A DNA stretch of 64,000 nucleotides, from assembly GCA_963575745.1 (NCBI GenBank), contig CAUYUJ010016490.1, positions 60,958 to 124,957 of the forward strand, written 5' to 3'. The position numbers and the translations under genes were made by a program. This document shows positions 58,331 to 64,000 of this stretch, piece after piece. Positions within the stretch are counted from its first letter, which is position 1; the number at the start of each line of letters is the position of its first letter. This stretch comes from Prorocentrum cordatum (lineage: Eukaryota; Sar; Dinophyceae; Prorocentrales; Prorocentraceae). The notes under the pieces were generated by a model. The model did no database searches, was not told the DNA's origin, and saw only the letters and a list, made by a program, of their open reading frames with translations.

Positions 58331-58384
58331 CGACTAACAACGGGGCGCGGAGATCCTAGGAGGCTCGGGGTGATCCGCGGCGCG

Positions 58385-58800
58385 TCCCTGGGCGCGTCCA
58401 TGGCGCGCCCTGTGCCGCGTCATGCGGCACGTTCCCTGACGCGTACCCTGGCACGTCCCCTAGCGCGTCGCCTGGCACGTTCCCTAGCACGTTCCGTGGC
58501 GCGTTCCTCCTCCTCCTCCCTCCTCCTCCTCCTCCTCCTCCTCCTCCTCCTCCTCCTCCTCCTCCTCCTTCTCCTCCTCCTCCTCCTCCTCCTCCTCCTC
58601 TCCTCCTCCTCCTACTCCTCCCCCTCCCCCTCCTCCCGTGGCGCGCCCTCTTGGCACGTCCAGCGATGCGCCCCCATATGGCACACGTCCCCCCTGGCAC
58701 GTCCCCCGGCGCGTCCCTTGTGTGACGTTCTGCGGCGCGTCCCCCCCAGCGTGCCCCGTGGCGCGTTGTCTCGTGGCATGTCCCTTGGCTTGGCATCGCT
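58385..58800 (+). repeat. GC-rich 20-bp minisatellite split by a (CTC)n tract
   Basis: Units of GGCGCGTCCCTGGCACGT type at 58385-58508 and 58637-58800, divided by about 125 bp of CTC triplets. This is the same family as 60225-60460 and, inverted, 39690-39880. Confidence 0.8.
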
Positions 58801-58927
58801 CGGACGTGTGCAGTTTTCCTTCGGCGAGGACCATCGAGGAGCATCCTTGACCATTTGGCGAAACAACCACGCACGAGACCGAACAAAAACACAGGGAATG
58901 GACGTCCGAGCGATGGCGAGTTGGCGC

Positions 58928-59015
58928 CTCCCCCATCGCCCAATTGAGGCTCTGGAGCGTTCCCGGGCCCCGCAGTTCTAGATCCCTTTCCAGGTTCGTC
59001 GGCCGATCATGTTTT
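58928..59015 (+). repeat. Dispersed repeat pair, copy A
   Basis: CCCAATTGAGG-CT-GAGCGTTCCC, CGCAGTTCTA, ATCCCTTTCC and CGATCATGTT recur in the same order at about 60513-60595. In that copy the 60-bp repeat of 13344-13410 lies directly in front. Confidence 0.8.
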
Positions 59016-59189
59016 ACGCAACGTGTGATTCTATTTCAATTTTCCAAGAAAGGGCTCGGGCCCAGGGTTCTCTCTTAGATGCTACCCCCGGGTCTTATCT
59101 GAGGGGGTCCGGCGAGATTCTGCTCGAATTATTCCGACGGAAGGACCCCACATGAGAATTTTCCCGACGGAAGGGCCCCGCAGGTGAAT

Positions 59190-60165
59190 CAGACTCACCC
59201 TCACCTGTCATTAAGGATGGTGATGATGCCGATATGCGAGGATACCAGGATGCGCAGTGTGGAACCCTTGAAACATGTGGTGCCCGTGGGAATTGTGCGA
59301 CCTGTGGGGGGGCTTCTTGGACTTATGGGCCCCATGGGGAGGGGGCTCCCGCTCGAGACTTCCTCGCTGCGCACTCACAAATAAGGCTCCCGCTCGAGAC
59401 ATCCTCACGATTTGCCCCCTTGGGGTGCTCAAGAGTTATGCCTGTTGCACTACGCCGATGACCCGCTCGGATGACGAACACGATCTTCGGGCTCCATCGT
59501 GAGGGGGGCTCCCGCCTGAGACTTCCTTGCAATTCACTCACAGACGAGGCCCACGCTCGAGACATTCTCACGATTTGTCGCCTGGGGTGATCAAGTAATT
59601 TGCCTGGTAGAGTATTCCGATGATCCGCACGAATTGCCAACATGAAGTGCAGCCCCCAGGGGGAGGGAGGGCTCCCGCCTGAGATTTCCTCGCAATTCAT
59701 TCACAGACGAGGACCCCGCTCGAGACATCATCCCGATTTGCCCCCTTGTGGTGCTGAAGTGCTATGCCTGGTAGAGTATTCCGATGACCCGCTCGGATTA
59801 CCAACATGACTGCGGGCCCTATAGGGAGGGGGGGTCCCGTCTGAGACTTCTTCGCAATTCACTCACAGACGAGGCTCTCGCCAGAGACATCCTCACGATT
59901 AGCCCCTTGGGGCGCTGAAGTGCTATGCCCGGTAGAGTACTCCGATGACCCGCTCGGATTACCAACATCAAGTGCGGGCGGGCTCCATAGGGAGGGGGCT
60001 CCCGCTTGAGACTTCCTTGCAATTCACTCACAGACGAGGCCCCCGCCCGAGACATCCTCACGATTTGTCCTCTTGGGGTCGTCAAGTGCTATGCCCGGTA
60101 GAGTATTTCGATGACCCGCTCGAATTGCCAAGATGAGTTGCGGGCCCTATAGGGAGGGGGGGGCA
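59190..60165 (+). repeat. 162-bp tandem repeat, about 6 units
   Basis: GATGACCCGCTCGGATTACC-type starts lie near 59458, 59622, 59784, 59944 and 60109. Units carry GAGGGGGCTCCCGCTTGAGA, CTTCCTTGCAATTCACTCAC and GACATCCTCACGATTTG. Confidence 0.85.
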
Positions 60166-60224
60166 GCGTAATTTACGAGGGATCCTGACCCTGGGGCACA
60201 TGCCCTGGCATTTTCTCTGGCGCC

Positions 60225-60515
60225 TCCCCTGGGCACGTCGCGCGGCGGGTCCCCTGGCACGTCCACTGGTACCTCCCCCGGCACGTCCGCTGGCACGTTC
60301 CGTGGCGCGTCCCCTTTGCACCTTCCATGGCGCGTCCCGTGGCGCGTTCCCCTGGCACATCGCGCGGCGCGTCCCCTGGCACGTCCTCTGGCACGTTCCG
60401 TGGCGCGTCCCCTGGCATGTCATTTTGCGGCGCGGTACAGCGCAGAGAAGCACAACACCGCCCCTGGCACAGTAGCATCACCATTGATATCTTCAGCATT
60501 GCAACTGCCCATCTC
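60225..60515 (+). repeat. 20-bp minisatellite followed by 60-bp repeat copy 2
   Basis: GGCGCGTCCCCTGGCACGT units to about 60460, then the repeat TAGCATCACCATTGATATCT-TCAGCATTGCAACTGCCC, matching 13344-13410. Confidence 0.85.
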
Positions 60516-60599
60516 CCAATTGAGGTGCTTGGAAGCGTTCCCAGGCCTCGCAGTTCTAAATCCCTTTCCGAGTTCGTGGGTCGATCATGTTCACGAACT

Positions 60600-61638
60600 A
60601 AGAGAGAACTTTGGGCCGAGCTCTGTCCGGGGAACAAGGCAGATGATTCGATTTATGTTGATGCAGTTTGTCTTCTTCTAACAATGTTGCAGGCCGGCCT
60701 CCCCGTTTTTTTTTGTCTGATTTGGTTTGTGCTCATTTTTCCATTTCCATCCATCTTATCTTGTATTTTCAGGTCCCTGGGGGAGTGCCTTCGTCTGCAC
60801 TCCTGTGCGTACCGACCTTCTCGCCTTCCTCCTTCAGTCCGTGCGTTGGTTTCCATTTCGAGGTTATCTTCGTTGCGCGCAGTGCATCGTTCTTCCCTGG
60901 CGGGGCAGACTGTGACTGTGCCCGTCCAGTGCTTGTCGATTCTTGTCCCCGTTTTGTCGTCGTGGGAAGTTCTCGTCTCTCTTTCGGGACTCGCGGTCCT
61001 CGTCATATTCGTCTCTTTCCGAACTCTCTGGTTCAGAGGGAAGTTTTGGGACACTCTTGGTAGGCATGCGTGGTAGCGGTGCCATTCGTGGAGAGTCGTA
61101 GTCGCCATTTGGCTTATCTGTCACCAAGGTTCTCTGGCAAACAGACGACGTAGTGGCGTCCCGTCGTCTGGCCAACATTCAGGGTGTGTATGTAGTCGTG
61201 CTCTCCATCCTCGTTATTATTCTCATCTTCGTCGTCGTTCTGCTCTTCTCGATGTCGTTGTCAATGCTGCTGCTGTGGCCGCTCCCCTCACCAGCATCCT
61301 TCTCATCTCGATTCAGGCTCAAGTATGTGGCCGTAGCGGGTTGTTGTCCGCCCTCGCGCGGATGATACCCTGGCGAGGTGGCCGCGGTGTCGTAGCAATC
61401 CCATGGGCTGCAGCGGCCACCCTCCTGCGCGCTTGCATCGTCGCAGCGACACCGCTGGACCAGCCCGATCCGCCGGACCTGTCTCATTTGCTACGGGCTC
61501 TGGAAGACAAGGATAGTCGGATTGAGTACTTCAAGGGGCTGGTGATCACTACCCACCAAACTGCCGCGACCCAGCCCAAAGGCCCCAAGCTGCCCTCCAT
61601 TCCCAGTGGGGGGGCATTCTGAAGCATGGGAGAAATTC
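60600..61638. other. Non-repetitive stretch, function unknown
   Basis: About 1 kb without visible repeats and with lower GC than its flanks. Open frames include a charged 151-codon minus-strand frame (60653-61108) and a 115-codon plus-strand frame (61275-61622, with ALEDKDSRIEYFKG). Neither carries a recognisable domain. This could hold part of a host or viral-like gene, or nothing. Confidence 0.3.
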
Positions 61639-62691
61639 TTTACGCTTCGCGTATCCCCACCAGCCCATCTCACAGCAGCAACTCTCGCGAAGCATGCCGA
61701 CAGTCGTGTTTTTCAGGCGTGTGTCCGCTTGGCCCCGCATATCTCCCCTGTTCCTCCTTCCTCCCGCCTCCTTGTACATCCTCCTTGTGGGGGGAGCGGG
61801 AGAAGGACGAGGCGGAGGAGGAGGGAGAGAAAGCGCTCCTCGTGATTTGAGTCGTTTGGGGTTTCTCGTCCTGGTGTGAGTCGTTCGGGCCCTTCTTCCT
61901 GGTGTGAGTCGTTCGGGCTCTTCGTGGTGTGAGTCGTTCGGGCTCTTCGTCCTGGTGTGAGTCGTTCGGGCTTCTCGTGGTCGGGCCCCTCATCCTGATG
62001 TGAGTCGTTCGGGCTCCTCGTGGGGCCTCTTGGGGGCCTCTTGGAGCCTCGTGGGGCCTCTTGGGGGCCTCTTGGGGGCCTCTTGGGGGCCTCTTGGGGG
62101 CCTCTTGGGGCCTCTTGGGGGCCTCTTGGGGGCCTCTTGGGGGCCTCTTGGGGGCCTCTTGGGGCCTCGTGGGGCCTCTTGGGGCCTCTTGGGGGCCTCC
62201 GGGGCCGCTTGGGGGCCTCTGGGGGGCCTCTTGGAGGCCTCTTGGGGGCCTCTTGGGGGCCTCTTGGGGCCATCTTGGGGCCTCTTGCGACCTCCGCAGA
62301 AGCGCAAAGGAGAGCTGCCCCCTGAGAAGGACAACATGAACCCAAAACCTTCGTAAAATCAATGATTTTGCTGCTATGAGGGAAGATGAGCGCGGCCCCC
62401 TCAGAAGGCCAAAATGGGCCCACAACCATCGTAAAATCAATGATTTCTGCTTCAAAGACGAGCAGAGGGACCAAACTCCCCCCCTCCCCGGGGCCAGAAT
62501 CCTCGTGAGGGTAGTCGTTTTTTGGCCCTCCGAGGAGTCGAAATGGACCCCCCCGCCACCACTCGGGAATCCCTGTCCAGGTCCAGGGGGAGGGGGTAGG
62601 GGGAGGGGTAAACCCCTCCCCGAAGGGGAAGATAGGGGGTTGAGAACAGAGAGAGCTCGCTAAACCACTCACGCCCAAAGGGCTGGTGGGA
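61639..62691 (+). repeat. Uninterrupted paralogue of the retrotransposon target
   Basis: Shares with 39911-40393 and 56353-56434 the order CGCTTCGCGTATCCCCACCAGCC, a (TCTTGGGGGCC)n minisatellite (62025-62290), CCTCGTGAGG, CCCTGTCCAGGT, GGGGGAGGGGTAAACCCCTC (62600-62619) and GGGCTGGTGGGAT. It shows the unoccupied form of the insertion site. A stretch of GTGTGAGTCGTTCGGGC repeats lies at 61870-62010. Confidence 0.85.
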
Positions 62692-62736
62692 TCAGCCTGG
62701 CGAAAGACCCAACCATATGCAGTTGTGAGTACCGCA

Positions 62737-63859
62737 ATTATGAATATCTTCTTCGGTGCTCCCTATGGGGCCACGAAGCGCTGTCCTGGGTGGGTGAAAC
62801 GTAGGGAGCAAGGGCTGTGCTGGGTGGTGGCTGACGCATGCGGGCGGTGCCACTGGGACCTTCGGTGGAGCTCCCTATGAGGCCAAGAAGCGCTGTACTG
62901 GGCGTGGGGACGCATGCGGCCCCCCCACTGGGGCCTTCGGTGGAGCTCCCTATGGGGCCACGAAACGCTGTACTGGGTTGGCGACACGTAGGGAGCAAGG
63001 GCTGTGCTGGGTGGTGGCTGAACCATTCGGGCGGTGCCACTGAGACCTTCGGTGGAGCTCCCTATGGGGCCACGGCGCGCTGCATTGGGTGGGTGAAGCG
63101 CAGGGAGCAAGGGCTGTGCTGGATGGTGGCGGACGCATGCGGGCGAAGCCACTGGGACCTTCGCTGAGCCCTCTATGGGCCACGAAACGCTGTACTGGGT
63201 GGGTGAAACGCAGGGAGCAAGGGCTGTGCTGGGTGGTGGCTGACGCATGCGGGCGGTGCCACTGGGACCTTCAGTGGAGCTCCCTATGGGGCCACGAAGC
63301 GCTGTACTGGGTGGGTGAAACGCAAGGAGCAAGGGCTGTGCTGGGCGGTGGCCGGCGCATGCGGGCGGTGCCAGTGGGACCTTCGGTGGAGCTCCTCCTT
63401 ATGGGGCCACGAAGCGCTGCATTGGGTGGTGAAACGCATGGAGGAGGGGGAGGAGGGCCACGAAACGCTGTAATGGGTGGGGGGGACGCATGCGGACGGT
63501 AGACCTGGAACCTTTCGGGTGGAGCTCCCTATGGGGCCACGAAGTCGCTGTACTGGGTGGGTAACCGCAGGGAGGAGGGGGAGGAGGGCCACGAAACGCT
63601 GTATTGAGTGGGGGCGACGCATGCGGACGGTTGACCTGGAACCTTCGGTGGAGCTCCCTATGGGGCCACGAAACGATGTACTGGGTGGGTGAAACGCGGG
63701 GAGGAGGGGGAGGAGGGCCACGAAACGCTGTGCTGGGTGGGGGGGACGCATGCGGACGGTTGACCTGGAACCGTCGGTGGAGCTCCCTATGGGGCCACGA
63801 AACGATGTACTGGGTGGGTGAAACGCAGGGAGGAGGGGGAGGAGGGCCACGAAACGCTG

Positions 63860-63904
<45 letters not shown>

Positions 63905-64000
63905 GGGGACGCATGCGGACAGTAGACCTGGAACCTTCGGTGGAGCTCCCTATGGGGCCACGAAACGCTGTCCTGGGCGTGGGGGACGCATGCGGGCACC
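62737..64000 (+). repeat. 111-bp tandem repeat to the window end
   Basis: Unit: GGTGGAGCTCCCTATGGGGC, CACGAAACGCTGTACTGGG, GGGTGAAACGCAGGGAG, GACGCATGCGGGCGG. The starts 63053 and 63275 are two units apart. From about 63380 a sub-type carries GGAGGGGGAGGAGGGCC. A (GT)n run lies at 63863-63901. Because 111 is a multiple of 3, frames stay open on both strands. Confidence 0.9.

Noticed and set aside
61318-61326. AGGCTCAAG as a leader relic
   Set aside because: Too short, and upstream bases do not match.
60653-61622. Host genes in the non-repetitive 60.65-61.62 kb stretch
   Set aside because: Open frames exist on both strands but none shows a domain, a start context or a leader. Reported only as unassigned.

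Overview
This window looks like nuclear DNA of a dinoflagellate. The decisive sign is the dinoflagellate spliced leader (DinoSL). A perfect 22-nt copy fused to a truncated second copy lies at 4911-4947 (+). A perfect copy followed by two shortened ones lies at 13302-13343 (-). A relic lies inside a retrotransposon gene at 42396-42418. The rest fits: GC-rich, repeat-packed DNA, decayed LINEs with a C-terminal RNase H, a decayed Pif1-helicase mobile ORF, and no ordinary single-copy host gene that I can recognise. The species cannot be resolved from this sequence alone.

Layout. 0-2.8 kb: microsatellites, pyrimidine tracts and an 82-bp tandem repeat. 2.8-4.8 kb: 3' end of a LINE (+). 4.9-7.1 kb: an SL-headed, frame-broken retrocopy of a protein built on 25-residue repeats. 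7.2-9.1 kb: repeats, including (GAT)n/(GGA)n. 9.8-13.34 kb: minus-strand LINE ORF1 and endonuclease remains headed by three nested SLs. 15.9-19.7 kb: LINE reverse transcriptase and RNase H (+), frame-broken. 21.7-26.4 kb: broken Pif1-like helicase ORF with Cys-rich tail, interrupted by a 65-bp G run. 26.4-39.9 kb: satellites (102-bp composite arrays, 16-bp, 152-bp, 53-bp and G-rich units). 40.39-56.35 kb: a 15.96-kb Copia-type LTR retrotransposon. 56.4-58.3 kb: two opposed arrays of a 42-bp repeat. 58.3-64 kb: further tandem repeats and an empty paralogue of the retrotransposon insertion site at about 62.6 kb.

The retrotransposon is the centre of interest. It has 252-bp LTRs differing at 3 positions, a 5-bp target duplication, an initiator-Met-type primer-binding site, Gag with a CCHC knuckle, a retropepsin-like domain, a methyltransferase-like module, integrase, reverse transcriptase and RNase H. 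It also carries domains I would not expect: a Tpt1/KptA-type RNA 2'-phosphotransferase at the end of the first ORF and a RING-H2 finger in the second. Through the element, in coding and non-coding parts and in all three codon phases, lie about 33 short hairpins of the form GCNNG-GNRA-CNNGC. Their stems change by compensation and their loops obey the RNA GNRA tetraloop rule. An SL relic just after the zinc knuckle suggests that the downstream part of ORF1 was acquired from a trans-spliced mRNA. The RT catalytic pair reads Asp-Tyr and the integrase is split by a frameshift, so this copy is probably not autonomous.

All calls come from reading the sequence by eye. Repeat counts and boundaries are approximate, and no database search was run.
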